A stretch of DNA of 64,000 nt, from positions 186,001 to 250,000 of the forward strand of contig NZ_LOFH01000008.1 of the NCBI RefSeq assembly GCF_001469215.1. Reading direction: 5' to 3'. Below are positions 33,748-43,573 of the stretch, one piece after another. The stretch is from Pseudoalteromonas sp. H105. Its GTDB lineage: Bacteria > Pseudomonadota > Gammaproteobacteria > Enterobacterales > Alteromonadaceae. Numbering within the stretch: the first letter of the stretch is position 1; each line of letters starts with the position of its first letter. A model generated the notes under the pieces. It was not told the DNA's origin, searched no databases, and saw only the letters and a list, made by a program, of their open reading frames with translations. The translations under genes were made by a program, and so were the position numbers.

Positions 33748-35580
33748 ATGTCACATATCCTGATAACTCGGCCACAAGGAAAAGGTGTTGAGCTTGCCAA
33801 GCAACTTGAGCAAGAGGGTTATCAGGCAACCTTATTTCCTGTTTTATCAATTGACTATCTTGAACCAAATCGTGCGCAATTAACGCCGTTATTAAATGCC
33901 GATAAAATCATATTTATCTCACAAGATGCAGTGAATGCATTGCTGGCACTCAAACCCGATATTAACACTAAAGCTCAGTTTTACGCGGTAGGAGAGCAAA
34001 CCGCTGATGCGATTTGGCAAGCGTTTGGTGTGCGGGCTGCGGTGCCTAAAGCTCACGATTCTGAAGGCTTATTAGCGCTTAATTCACTGCAACACGTAGC
34101 ACAGCAAAATATAGTATTAGTGAAAGGTAAAAATGGTCGACCAACTATTGCAAATGCACTCAAAAAGCGAGACGCTTTTTTAAATAGCTTGGTGGTATAC
34201 CAACGTCAGCCTGTTGATGGTGCACAGAGTGACTGGCTAGACCACTGGCAAAGTATTGATGTTGAAGGTATAGTTATTACAAGTAATGCGGCTGTTGATG
34301 CTATTTTTCATCAACTCTCGTCAACACAACTACAATGGTTAGAACGCTGTCAGTTTTATGTTGCCAGTAAGCGAATTGGTGAATATTTAAAGCAACATTT
34401 AAGCTCGGCAAATATACACATTGCTGCAGGCGCAAGCGATAGCGCGATGTTTACCTGCATCAGCCAAGGTAATACTATGAGTGAAAATGCAAAGCCATCG
34501 GCCTCTGTTGAGGTAAAGTCAGCTGCTAAAGCGGCGCAAAAGCCGGCCTCGACATCAGCTAAAAAACAAGAACCCGCCATGAATCAAAACAATAAAAGAA
34601 GTATTAGTAAATCGGGGAGTGTAGCGTTACTGATCTCCTTAATTGTCGCCTCCGGTGTGGGATATCAGTTTTATCATAAACTAACAACTGGGCAGCAAGA
34701 AAATGTCATTATTGAGCAGTTAAAATCAAATAACGAAGCTTTAAATGCTGAACTAGCTTCTGTAAAAAGTGCGCAGCAAACATTGCAACAAGCATTGTTT
34801 AACAGTGAAAGCAAAGTGGCTGAGGCGATTGAGAAAAATACAGCGCAAACCCAACAGCAGTTAGAAAATGCCTTACAACGGGCAGAGCAACAAGCATATA
34901 GCTTGAGTCCACAAGAGGTCACTAGTTTGCAGCGAATGGCTGAATTTAAGCTGTGGGCTGAGAAAGATTACCAAGGGGCAAGTGCGGTATTGTTTCGCTT
35001 AGATTCTTTGCTTGCAGAACACCCAGGCACCGGTGCTATTCGTCAAGCTATCCATCAAGACTTACAAACGCTTAGTAGTGTACAACGTGTGCCTGTCGAA
35101 GCTATTTACTTAAAATTGCACGGCCTTGTTGAACAAGTTGAAAGTCTTGAGTTCAATGCCGTTTCTTTACCTCAAGAAGTGGTAAAAGAAGAACGACACG
35201 CGTTGAGTGAAAATGTGAGTGATTGGCAGCAAAATTTAGCTAATTCATGGCATCAATTTAAAGATAATTTTATTAAAGTGCGTCAGCGCGAAGGAATGGC
35301 TATTGAGCCATTATTAACTGAGCAAGAGCGTCATTTAATTCAACAACGTTTGAGCTTGTATTTAACACAAGCACAAGACGCAGTATTAACTGAGCAGGCA
35401 AGCGTTTATTTTACTGCACTTAGTCAGGCAAATAACTTAGTAAAAGCGTACTTCAAACGTGAGCACCCCCTAACAAAAAGTACTGTTAAGGGGCTGGATG
35501 AGCTAAGTAAAGAAAGCATGCAATTTAAACACGATATTGCATTAATAAGCACCGAGCAGGTCAAGGAGTGGGCAAAATGA
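33748..35580 (+). CDS. hemD: Uroporphyrinogen-III synthase fused to HemX
   Basis: A 610-residue fusion. Residues 1-240 are HemD (ILITRPQGKG, IIFISQDAVNAL, AVGEQTADAI, GIVITSNAAVDAIF), which cyclises hydroxymethylbilane to uroporphyrinogen III. Residues 241-290 form an Ala/Lys/Ser-rich linker; 291-308 is a TM; then HemX, with a coiled coil (about 315-375) and a helical periplasmic domain to the end. HemX is a membrane protein of unclear role often encoded after hemD. Met244, with a good ribosome site just upstream (34466-34479), looks like the ancestral HemX start, so separate HemX may also be made. The stop overlaps hemY. Confidence 0.93.
   Translation: MSHILITRPQGKGVELAKQLEQEGYQATLFPVLSIDYLEPNRAQLTPLLNADKIIFISQDAVNALLALKPDINTKAQFYAVGEQTADAIWQAFGVRAAVPKAHDSEGLLALNSLQHVAQQNIVLVKGKNGRPTIANALKKRDAFLNSLVVYQRQPVDGAQSDWLDHWQSIDVEGIVITSNAAVDAIFHQLSSTQLQWLERCQFYVASKRIGEYLKQHLSSANIHIAAGASDSAMFTCISQGNTMSENAKPSASVEVKSAAKAAQKPASTSAKKQEPAMNQNNKRSISKSGSVALLISLIVASGVGYQFYHKLTTGQQENVIIEQLKSNNEALNAELASVKSAQQTLQQALFNSESKVAEAIEKNTAQTQQQLENALQRAEQQAYSLSPQEVTSLQRMAEFKLWAEKDYQGASAVLFRLDSLLAEHPGTGAIRQAIHQDLQTLSSVQRVPVEAIYLKLHGLVEQVESLEFNAVSLPQEVVKEERHALSENVSDWQQNLANSWHQFKDNFIKVRQREGMAIEPLLTEQERHLIQQRLSLYLTQAQDAVLTEQASVYFTALSQANNLVKAYFKREHPLTKSTVKGLDELSKESMQFKHDIALISTEQVKEWAK
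34466..34479 (+). promoter_or_regulatory. Internal ribosome site and start for HemX inside hemD-hemX
   Basis: AAGG at 34466-34469, then seven bases, then an in-frame ATG at 34477 (Met244 of the fusion). It falls exactly at the HemD/HemX boundary and could give free HemX from the same mRNA. Confidence 0.5.
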
Positions 35581-36680
35581 TCCGCTTAATATTGGTTATT
35601 TTAGCCATTGCCGTGTTGCTTGCAGTATCGCCTATGCTGATTGGTGAAGTAGGTTACGTGCTAATTTCATTTAATCAAACGACCATAGAGGGCTCTATTG
35701 TCGCGTTCTTCGCTACATTTATTGTTATCGCACTAGGACTATACTTAACCTATAAGCTTATTCGGTATGTGTGGTCATTATACAGTCACACGCGCCATCG
35801 TTTCTTCGCACGAAGTGAAGAGCGTAAACACGCAGCATTAGAACAAGGTGTTTGGGGGTTAGTTAATGGTGATTATGAGCAACTTGAGCTCGCGTTAGAC
35901 AATAATAGTGTTGCAGAACCTTGGCAAGATGTGCGTTATGCCATGCTTGCAAAAGCAGCATTACAAAGCAATAACGCAAGTAAAGCAATAGACTGCCTTG
36001 ATAAAATTAGTCCAGCTAATCAGCTGAAAGCGGCTAAATTATGGCTTGCCAGTGGCGACAGCAGCGCTGTAACGGGTGAGTTAAAAGCATTAGCTGAGTC
36101 GAAGAAAGCCACCGCTTTGGAGCTTAAATCATATGCAGAAGTGTTAGTTCAGCAGCAAAAGTGGGCTTCTTTAGAGCAATTTATGCCTCGTTTACTAAGC
36201 AAAAAAGCACTCACAGAGTCACAGTGGCAAGTGTTGTTCGCAGCCTACTTTAATGCGCAGTCAGCGTTAACTGAAAAATACCACGCATTAAGCAAACACT
36301 TAAGAGCGAAAGCGCACTTTGCGTATTTATCTGCCATGGCGCAATCCGGTAGGTTAAGTGAAATAGAGTTAACGTTGTTAAAAATGCTTAAAAAGCCAAG
36401 TGATCAAGATCAGCTAGCACAAATTTTGAAGGTATCTGCACCGGGAGATGCATTAAAGCTGCAAGCTAATTTGCAAGATGCATTGAAAAAACAGCCGGAA
36501 AATCAGAGTTTGTTATTAGCACTAGCATGTTTAGCAAATGCACATGGTGAGTATGATTTGGCAGCGCGCGTGTTTGATAAAGCGTTGACAGTGGATAATC
36601 AAAAAGAGTATTTGATACAAGCCCAACTTAGCTATAGCAAAAGTGCACAGCCTCAAAAGGCACTTGATTTATACCTGTAA
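35577..36680 (+). CDS. hemY: HemY, haem-locus membrane TPR protein
   Basis: A 367-residue inner-membrane protein of the proteobacterial HemY type (not protoporphyrinogen oxidase). Two N-terminal TMs (about 2-22 and 38-60) carry the HemY_N signature LIGEVGYVLISFNQTTIEGS, followed by HRFFARSEERKHAALEQGVWGLVNGDYEQLE and a long TPR-like helical array. It is thought to take part in porphyrin metabolism, but its action is unproven. ATG 35577 overlaps the hemD-hemX stop (ATGA) and is nine bases from AAGGAG; a GTG at 35568 would abut that site. Confidence 0.9.
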   Translation: MIRLILVILAIAVLLAVSPMLIGEVGYVLISFNQTTIEGSIVAFFATFIVIALGLYLTYKLIRYVWSLYSHTRHRFFARSEERKHAALEQGVWGLVNGDYEQLELALDNNSVAEPWQDVRYAMLAKAALQSNNASKAIDCLDKISPANQLKAAKLWLASGDSSAVTGELKALAESKKATALELKSYAEVLVQQQKWASLEQFMPRLLSKKALTESQWQVLFAAYFNAQSALTEKYHALSKHLRAKAHFAYLSAMAQSGRLSEIELTLLKMLKKPSDQDQLAQILKVSAPGDALKLQANLQDALKKQPENQSLLLALACLANAHGEYDLAARVFDKALTVDNQKEYLIQAQLSYSKSAQPQKALDLYL

Positions 36681-36708
36681 CCTATCACCGGCAAAGGAGT
36701 GCTAGACA

Positions 36709-39390
36709 TTGAAGAATACAGTTGTTTTAACCTTCAGTCTGGCGGCTGCGTATTTTTGTACAGGTTACTTTAGTAACTTTTTACTCTCGATTGATGGTTA
36801 TGCTGTTGCATCATGGCCTCCTTCAGGTATTGCTTTAGCTAGCTTTTTACTCTTTGGCTATCGCGCTGTTTTTGGTGTCTTAATTGGTGCGATGCTAACT
36901 AATTTAATTCACCTGGGTGGTATTGCAGATATTCTCCACTGGCAAGTTGCTTTGCAGGCTCTATGCGTCTCTTTTGCCGCATTATTACAGGCTTCAGTTG
37001 GGCGCTACTTTATTGTAAAAGTGATAAAAGCCCCTTTGGATTTATCATCATTACAGCGCAGTGTGCAAAGTTTAGTTGTCGCAGGGCCTGTTAGTTGTGT
37101 TATTTCAGCCACAATTGGCACCAGTTTATTGGTTACCAATCAGGTTATTCCTGCACATGCAGCGCTCAATAATTTTATAACGTGGTGGGTCGGCGACAGT
37201 ATTGGTGTATTAATATTCACCCCCCTCCTACTTGCTGCTTTTAGCTACGAGAAAGCAAGGCATAGGTTACAAGTTATTGTGCCTGCGCTTATTATTTACA
37301 CTGTTATTAGCGTGTGCTTCTTCGCTGCTGCTAGTGTAAAAAAAGAAAAGGATATTCAAAAACAAGAAGCTAAAATAGCTGAGGTTCAATCAGAAATTAA
37401 CTACAAAGTCGATGAGATTACAGGCCACTTAACGCTGCTCTCGACGTTCTTCGCTAGTAGTAATCAAGTCAGCTCAGCCGAGTTTCAACGTTTCACCTCA
37501 AAGTTACTTGAATATAATAAGGAAATCCTCGCCTTTAAGTGGGTTCCAATAGTGCCCGTTGAGCTGACAGAGCAGTTTGAAAAAAAACTACATGCGACGG
37601 TACCTACTGCATTTATAAAAGAAAAATCAACTCATATGTTTTGGCAAAAAGCGGCAAAGCGAGCATTTTATTATCCTGTGCAATATATTCATCCATTCGT
37701 TGGGAATGAAGAGGACATTGGCTTTGATGTAGCATCAGTGCGAACTCAAAAAGAGGCACTGTTGATGTCAAAAACCTTAAACGAGTTAGTGATTACCAAA
37801 CCTATTCAACATATTCGCTATGGCCATGTAGTCTTATTTTTTATGCCTGTATTTGGTGATTTAGACACGTTAAGCGACTATAAAGGACATGTTGTCAGCG
37901 TGGTGAGTTTAGCTGAGTTTGTTGAGCGCTTACGTTTTAAACATTATGAACAAGTGAGTGCGAACTTTTATGATGTAACAGATAAAAATAAACACATTAT
38001 TTATAATAAATCACCTGTTGGCTTAAATACTTTGATTGATTACCAACTACTTATAGGAAAGCGCCTATGGCAGGTTGAATTGCTTGAGCCTCAAAATCAA
38101 TCCTCATGGTTACCCTATTGGCTGGCTCAAATACTCGGTATGCTGTTTGTATGGTTGTTAATTACTTTTTTGATCTCGGTGACAGGGACTAATATTCATG
38201 TCAGGGAGCAAGTCGCTAGACAAACCCGAACACTCAGAGAAGAAAAGCAAAAAGCAGACAAGGCAAGTCAAATAAAGAGTCAGTTCTTAGCAAATATGAG
38301 TCATGAAGTGCGAACACCCATTAATGGCATTAAGGGGTTGCATTACTTAGCCTTGCAACAAGACAACTGGCCACAGGCAAGGCGTTACATTGAGCAAGCT
38401 GATGGGGCATTAAATGTGCTATTGCGAGTACTGAATGATGTGTTAGATTTTTCAAAAATGGAAGCAGGCAAGCTTGATCTAATACAGGAACCTATTGCGA
38501 TTAACCAATTAACAGATGAAATTATTAATTTAGTACAGTTCGATGCAGGTGTTAAATCGCTAGCACTGCATTTGGAGTTGGAAAAGCACGTTGAATTAAC
38601 AATAAATACCGATCCCATTCGTTTAAAACAGGTGTTACTCAATTTATTAAATAATGCGATTAAGTTTACATCTTCAGGTTCAATAACAATTAAGGTATGG
38701 CAACAGAACCAGCATACTTTCTTTAGCGTTAAGGATACGGGTATTGGGATTAGCGACAGTGCTCAGTTGCAGTTATTTCAACCATTTGCACAAGCTGATA
38801 GCTCTACATCGCGAAAGTTTGGTGGTACAGGGTTAGGGTTAAGCATTTGTAAAAAGCTAGTTGAGCTAATGGGCGGAGAGATTTCCTTGCAGAGCACGCA
38901 AGGTCAAGGCGCTACTTTTACCTTCTCACTACCTAATGATTCCCCGCTGCCTAAGGCCGACCATTTTCAGCCTGCGTACCACAGTCTTGACCTTGGTAGC
39001 TTATCGCTTGCTGATGTGAAGGTGTTGTTAGTTGAAGATAATCCTTTGAATCAACATGTCGCATCAGCCATCTTAAAAACCAAAGACTGTGTCACTGATA
39101 TTGCAAACGATGGTTTTGAAGCAATTGAAAAAGTGGCGCAGGGCAAATATGATTTGGTATTGATGGATATTCAAATGCCAAATATGGATGGGCTTGAGGC
39201 CACTGAGGTGATTCGAAATGAACTCGGTATGACTGAGTTGCCTATCATTGGATTATCAGCAAATGCACATGATGAAGATGTAAATAAAGCGTTGGCTGTG
39301 GGTATGAGTGGCTATTTAACGAAGCCAATTGAAGCAGATAAACTGTTTAAAGCAATTTGGCTTCACATAACAGCTCATGATGACAAATGA
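36709..39390 (+). CDS. MASE1-CHASE hybrid histidine kinase
   Basis: An 893-residue membrane phosphorelay kinase. Residues 1-210 are a multi-helix MASE1-type sensor (SIDGYAVASWPPSGIALA, NNFITWWVGDSIGVLIFTPLL); a CHASE-type extracellular domain spans about 225-460; a TM is near 470-490; HisKA has phospho-His532 (NMSHEVRTPING); the HATPase has NLLNNAIKFT and GGTGLGLSI; and a C-terminal receiver has Asp820 (LMDIQMPNMDG). It starts with TTG, supported by AAGGAG at 36694-36699; no ATG gives the full sensor. No partner regulator is adjacent; it follows hemY by 28 bp but is functionally separate. Confidence 0.9.
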   Translation: MKNTVVLTFSLAAAYFCTGYFSNFLLSIDGYAVASWPPSGIALASFLLFGYRAVFGVLIGAMLTNLIHLGGIADILHWQVALQALCVSFAALLQASVGRYFIVKVIKAPLDLSSLQRSVQSLVVAGPVSCVISATIGTSLLVTNQVIPAHAALNNFITWWVGDSIGVLIFTPLLLAAFSYEKARHRLQVIVPALIIYTVISVCFFAAASVKKEKDIQKQEAKIAEVQSEINYKVDEITGHLTLLSTFFASSNQVSSAEFQRFTSKLLEYNKEILAFKWVPIVPVELTEQFEKKLHATVPTAFIKEKSTHMFWQKAAKRAFYYPVQYIHPFVGNEEDIGFDVASVRTQKEALLMSKTLNELVITKPIQHIRYGHVVLFFMPVFGDLDTLSDYKGHVVSVVSLAEFVERLRFKHYEQVSANFYDVTDKNKHIIYNKSPVGLNTLIDYQLLIGKRLWQVELLEPQNQSSWLPYWLAQILGMLFVWLLITFLISVTGTNIHVREQVARQTRTLREEKQKADKASQIKSQFLANMSHEVRTPINGIKGLHYLALQQDNWPQARRYIEQADGALNVLLRVLNDVLDFSKMEAGKLDLIQEPIAINQLTDEIINLVQFDAGVKSLALHLELEKHVELTINTDPIRLKQVLLNLLNNAIKFTSSGSITIKVWQQNQHTFFSVKDTGIGISDSAQLQLFQPFAQADSSTSRKFGGTGLGLSICKKLVELMGGEISLQSTQGQGATFTFSLPNDSPLPKADHFQPAYHSLDLGSLSLADVKVLLVEDNPLNQHVASAILKTKDCVTDIANDGFEAIEKVAQGKYDLVLMDIQMPNMDGLEATEVIRNELGMTELPIIGLSANAHDEDVNKALAVGMSGYLTKPIEADKLFKAIWLHITAHDDK

Positions 39391-39479
39391 CCTCTCTATT
39401 AAAAATAGAATCAGCTAAACTTGAATTACCAATGTAAATGCGTATGATCCGCGCAAATTCAATAGACTGAGCACTAATC

Positions 39480-40481
39480 ATGATAAATAAAAATATTCCA
39501 TTGCTAGATATTCATCGCCACCTTGATGGTAATGTTCGTGCGCAAACAATCTTAGAACTAGGTCGTCAGTTCAATATTGAATTACCTGCTGATAATATTG
39601 AGGCGTTGACTCCACACGTTCAAGTGATTGACCCTGAACCAAATTTGATGGCTTTTTTACAAAAGCTGGATTGGGGAGTGACCGTGCTTGGGGATTATGA
39701 AGCATGTCGTCGTATCGCGATTGAAAATATTGAGGATGCTCAGGCGCAAGGCCTTGATTATGTGGAATTGCGTTTTAGCCCGTATTACATGGCACAAAGC
39801 CAAGGCTTACACCCTCAGGGTGTTGTAGAGGCGGTTGTAGACGGTATTAAAAGTGCAACGCAAAGCAGCACTGTCAAAGCAAATTTAATTGGCATTATGT
39901 CACGTACTTATGGCACTAAAATATGCCAGCAAGAGCTTGATGCATTACTGGCTTTTAAAAACGATTTAGTTGCAGTTGATTTAGCGGGTGATGAAATTGG
40001 CTTTCCGGGAGAGCTGTTTGTTGAGCACTTTAAACAAGTTTCTGATGCGTATTTAGCCGCAACGATTCATGCTGGTGAAGCGCTTGGTTCTGATAGTATT
40101 TGGCAAGCAATTAATCAATTAGGGGCCAATAGAATAGGCCATGGCGTTAAAGCCATTGGAGACCCTAAGTTGATGGATTACTTGCGCGACAACCGTATTG
40201 GTATCGAGTCGTGTTTGACCAGTAATATTCAAACAAGCACGGTTGCAAGCTTAGATGTGCACCCATTAAAACGCTTTTTAGATCATGGTATTTTGGCGAG
40301 CATTAATACGGATGATCCTGCTGTTGAGGGCATTGAAATTGAGCATGAGTATCATGTTGCCGCGCCGGCTGCAGGCTTAACGCAAGCTGATATGGAAAAA
40401 GCGCAGGTCAATGCTTTGGAAGTGGCTTACTTGAGTGATGCAGACAAGCAGCAGCTAAAAAATGCTGCCGCTGCACGTTAG
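39480..40481 (+). CDS. add: Adenosine deaminase
   Basis: A 333-residue zinc amidohydrolase converting adenosine to inosine. Metal ligands and catalytic residues are visible: HRHLDGN (His12, His14), the [11 protein letters not shown] block, HAGEALG with the catalytic Glu, GHGVKA and SINTDDP. This set matches true adenosine deaminase; adenine deaminase of the same family is an alternative but the [14 protein letters not shown] stretch favours Add. Monocistronic, convergent with the CBS gene. Confidence 0.94.
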   Translation: MINKNIPLLDIHRHLDGNVRAQTILELGRQFNIELPADNIEALTPHVQVIDPEPNLMAFLQKLDWGVTVLGDYEACRRIAIENIEDAQAQGLDYVELRFSPYYMAQSQGLHPQGVVEAVVDGIKSATQSSTVKANLIGIMSRTYGTKICQQELDALLAFKNDLVAVDLAGDEIGFPGELFVEHFKQVSDAYLAATIHAGEALGSDSIWQAINQLGANRIGHGVKAIGDPKLMDYLRDNRIGIESCLTSNIQTSTVASLDVHPLKRFLDHGILASINTDDPAVEGIEIEHEYHVAAPAAGLTQADMEKAQVNALEVAYLSDADKQQLKNAAAAR

Positions 40482-40516
40482 TTAACAGCGGCAAATAGGC
40501 GCGCTTTGTTGCGTGC

Positions 40517-40927
40517 CTAATGTTCTTGGCAGCTAATATAATTATCATATAGTGCTTTTAAAATATCGCTGCGACCAATCATACCAATAACTGTTGTGCC
40601 ATCCACAACTGGGTAGTTTTTGGGTTTTCCTGGCTGCATTTGCTCTGCCAGTTCAATAATGTTCATGTCGCCACTCACTGTCACCACATCTGTGCGCATT
40701 AGCTGAGATACTTTCACTACCCCATCACAAAAATAGCTATTTTGCATTAATGGCTTTAAGAGTTCTTGCTCTGAAATAAAACCCACCAAGCACCTGTTAT
40801 CATCAAATACTGGCGCGCCGAGTAATTTAAATTTCTGTAATTCAGCAATGGCCGTGGTCATTTCGGTGGTCGGGGTGATGTGTGGCAACTTGTGTTGCAT
40901 AAAGTCTCTTACTTTTGTATTTAGCAT
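40517..40927 (-). CDS. Tandem CBS-domain protein
   Basis: A 136-residue cytoplasmic protein made of two CBS motifs (about 5-60 and 75-135): KVRDFMQHKLPHITPTTEMTTAIAEL and VSQLMRTDVVTVSGDMNIIELAEQM, each with a following hydrophobic G-x-P/I-G-x-x-S/G strand. Such pairs bind adenosine nucleotides and act as energy sensors or regulatory subunits; there is no catalytic domain here and the partner is unknown. The ATG at 40927 has GGGAGAG at the right distance; a TTG at 40942 is within that site. Confidence 0.88.
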   Translation of the reverse strand: MLNTKVRDFMQHKLPHITPTTEMTTAIAELQKFKLLGAPVFDDNRCLVGFISEQELLKPLMQNSYFCDGVVKVSQLMRTDVVTVSGDMNIIELAEQMQPGKPKNYPVVDGTTVIGMIGRSDILKALYDNYISCQEH

Positions 40928-41097
40928 TTGGGTCTCTCCCAATTATTAAGTTACATAAAGTATGGTTAAGGAATGGGATTTTGTGAAATTGTTTATGTTG
41001 ATTAACGTGATAGGTTTAAACAATCAGCTTTCGATTCTTATGGTGTTATTTGGATTTTCGGTAACCTGATAAACCGCAGGTTAGGATGAGAGAGGTG

Positions 41098-41118
41098 TAA
41101 AAGCACCGTGCGGTGCTT
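41098..41118 (-). terminator. Likely intrinsic terminator after fre
   Basis: AAGCACC pairs with GGTGCTT, followed on the minus strand by a short T-run (TTTTAC). It lies 17 bp past the fre stop. The T-run is weak. Confidence 0.6.
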
Positions 41119-41134
41119 CTACAGCGATCTATTA

Positions 41135-41848
41135 TTATTTGATAAACGCGAATGCATCAGCATACATATTTTCTCGAACGGCGCCATGTGTAATAAAATC
41201 ATCACGTACGATGCCGATCATATCAAAGCGACCAGCCATATAAATATCGTAGGGTGAAAGGGATGAAATATCTGTCATGACGGCTTTATGCACATAGCCT
41301 GTATGGCCATTCCAGCTATCAGTCGGGTTTTCAACAACAGGGATAAACTTAAAGTTTTCACGGCTGTTAGCCCATGTTTGCATTTCGGCATGTGCATACA
41401 AGGCTGACTCTTCACGTACGCCCCAGTAAAATAGCACTGGTCGCTCGCAACCGATTTCACTTAAGTGATCAGCCATGGATTTTGCATATGAAAACCCCGT
41501 ACCGCCAGCAAGTAAGATAATAGGACGCTCACATTGTAGACGTAACTGTGAAATACCTAGACCAACCTCAATTGCTACCAGGTCGTTATTTTGATGTGCT
41601 GAACGCAAGTGTTCTAACGTTTGCATTGCGTATGAATCAGCCGCAGAAGCACCAATATGAAGTTCTAATTCGGTATTTTGCGAAGGGCGGCTGGCAATTG
41701 AAAAGGCACGTTTGTCTTTTTCACCTAGCACCACTTGTAAATATTGACCAGCTTCGAAAGTGACGCTTTGCGCTGGTTTTAAAATTACTTTATGAACAAA
41801 TTCAGTTAATGGGCTGATAGTAATAACTTCAGCATTTAATGTTTGCAT
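41135..41848 (-). CDS. fre: NAD(P)H-flavin reductase
   Basis: A 237-residue ferredoxin-reductase-fold enzyme reducing free flavins with NAD(P)H; it serves ribonucleotide reductase activation, iron reduction and prFMN or flavin supply. RAFSIAS is the flavin-binding RxxS motif, ILLAGGTGFSYAKS the pyridine-nucleotide loop, and the C-terminus YMAGRFDMIGIVRDDF is typical. Length matches E. coli Fre (233). It follows ubiD on the same strand by 75 bp, the neighbourhood seen in E. coli; UbiD needs prenylated flavin, so the pairing is sensible. Confidence 0.93.
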   Translation of the reverse strand: MQTLNAEVITISPLTEFVHKVILKPAQSVTFEAGQYLQVVLGEKDKRAFSIASRPSQNTELELHIGASAADSYAMQTLEHLRSAHQNNDLVAIEVGLGISQLRLQCERPIILLAGGTGFSYAKSMADHLSEIGCERPVLFYWGVREESALYAHAEMQTWANSRENFKFIPVVENPTDSWNGHTGYVHKAVMTDISSLSPYDIYMAGRFDMIGIVRDDFITHGAVRENMYADAFAFIK

Positions 41849-41923
41849 GTTTTACCTTAAATTTGCGGATACGCACTTTATTTGCGCAATAGTAGCATAT
41901 CCGAACAGTCAGTTTACAGCGAG

Positions 41924-43390
41924 TTAAAGAATATCTAGGCTGTCCCAGAGTTCATCTACGCGATCTTTAGTTTCTTGATTCATCACGATAGGCTCACCCC
42001 ATTCGCGATCAGTTTCACCGGGCCATTTATTGGTTGCATCCATTCCCATTTTCGAGCCAAGGCCAGAAACAGGGGAAGCAAAATCTAAATAGTCAATTGG
42101 TGTATTCTCAATTAATGTTGTGTCACGCGCAGGGTCCATTCGGGTGGTAATTGCCCATATGACGTCATTCCAATCTCGGGCGTTGACATCATCATCGCAA
42201 ACGATAACAAATTTGGTGTACATAAATTGACGCAAGAAAGACCACACTCCCATCATTACGCGTTTAGCGTGACCGGGGTATTGTTTTTTCATCGTCACAA
42301 CGGCCATACGGTAAGAACAGCCTTCTGGTGGCAAGTAAAAGTCCACAATTTCGGGGAATTGCTTTTGTAAAATGGGCACAAATACTTCATTAAGTGCAAC
42401 GCCTAAAATAGCAGGTTCATCAGGCGGACGACCCGTAAAGGTACTATGATAAATAGGGTCTTTACGGTGTGTCATATGCGTAACGGTCATAACGGGGAAG
42501 TCATCAACTTCATTATAGTAACCTGTGTGATCACCATACGGTCCTTCCGGTGCTGTTTCCCCTGGTATGATGTGACCTTCGAGGACTATTTCAGCATTGG
42601 CCGGGACTTGCAAGTCATTTGAAACAGACTTTACAACCTCTGTTTTGCTACCTCGTAATAAACCCGCAAACGCGTATTCACTGAGGGTGTCAGGCACGGG
42701 GGTTACAGCCCCTAAAATCGTTGCAGGATCCGCGCCTAGTGCGACTGAAACAGGGTAGGGTTGACCAGGGTTTTCTTTACACCACTCTTGAAAGTCAAGA
42801 GCTCCACCTCGGTGCGATAACCAGCGCATGATGATTTTATTTTTGCCAAGGAGTTGTTGGCGGTAAATTCCTAGGTTCTGACGCTTTTTATAAGGGCCTC
42901 TAGTAACGGTGAGTCCCCATGTTATTAATGGGGCTGCATCACCTGGCCAACAATGTTGAATCGGTAGTTTTGTTAAATCTACATCATCCCCTTCAATAAT
43001 TACTTGCTGGCACACCGCTTTTTTGACTTCTTTAGCCGGCATATTCAGTACTTGCTTGAACACAGGAATTTGTCCGATCGCCTCTTTTATGCCCTTTGGT
43101 GGCTCAGGCTCTTTTAAAAAAGCAAGTAGTTTACCGACTTCACGAAGTTCACCAACATCATCTTGACCCATTCCCATTGCAACGCGTTTCGGGGTGCCAA
43201 ATAAGTTGGCGAGTACAGGGATACTGTGTCCTTTTGGGTTTTCAAACAATAAAGCAGGGCCTTTTGCACGTAACGTGCGATCAGCAATTTCGGTCATTTC
43301 TAAATAGGGATCAATTTCTTGATGAATACGTTTTAATTCACCTTTTTTTTCCAGTAAATCAATAAAATCACGAAGGTCTTTATATTTCAT
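41924..43390 (-). CDS. ubiD: 3-octaprenyl-4-hydroxybenzoate decarboxylase
   Basis: A 488-residue prFMN-dependent decarboxylase of ubiquinone synthesis. [22 protein letters not shown] is the standard UbiD N-terminus; [21 protein letters not shown], the catalytic Glu-Arg-Glu region around [11 protein letters not shown], and [13 protein letters not shown] are conserved blocks. It needs prenyl-FMN from UbiX, encoded elsewhere. Leads into fre. Upstream lies a short hairpin (43463-43491) shared with the divergent c-di-GMP gene. Confidence 0.96.
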   Translation of the reverse strand: MKYKDLRDFIDLLEKKGELKRIHQEIDPYLEMTEIADRTLRAKGPALLFENPKGHSIPVLANLFGTPKRVAMGMGQDDVGELREVGKLLAFLKEPEPPKGIKEAIGQIPVFKQVLNMPAKEVKKAVCQQVIIEGDDVDLTKLPIQHCWPGDAAPLITWGLTVTRGPYKKRQNLGIYRQQLLGKNKIIMRWLSHRGGALDFQEWCKENPGQPYPVSVALGADPATILGAVTPVPDTLSEYAFAGLLRGSKTEVVKSVSNDLQVPANAEIVLEGHIIPGETAPEGPYGDHTGYYNEVDDFPVMTVTHMTHRKDPIYHSTFTGRPPDEPAILGVALNEVFVPILQKQFPEIVDFYLPPEGCSYRMAVVTMKKQYPGHAKRVMMGVWSFLRQFMYTKFVIVCDDDVNARDWNDVIWAITTRMDPARDTTLIENTPIDYLDFASPVSGLGSKMGMDATNKWPGETDREWGEPIVMNQETKDRVDELWDSLDIL

Positions 43391-43462
43391 TGTTGGCCGC
43401 TATCAGCTTAAAAACAGTGCCTGTATTATACGCAATAAAGTTGGCTAAGTGAATTATACTAG

Positions 43463-43491
43463 ACACTCTCATAGCTTAATCTAGAGAGTGT
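43463..43491. promoter_or_regulatory. Hairpin-forming dyad between ubiD and the GGDEF-EAL gene
   Basis: ACACTCTC and GAGAGTGT pair perfectly, extended by TAG/CTA with one bulged A. No T-run follows on either strand. It sits in the divergent promoter region and could be an operator or leader hairpin. Confidence 0.4.
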
Positions 43492-43573
43492 TTGCGGTAT
43501 ACATGAAATATTTAAGTTATGGTTTTCATTACAATTTTATGAGTTTAAGCTATAGTTCATACAATTGTGTCTT

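Noticed and set aside
35577..36680. HemY as protoporphyrinogen oxidase
   Set aside because: The protein has two TMs and TPR-like helices and lacks an FAD-binding motif; it is the proteobacterial HemY, which only shares the name.
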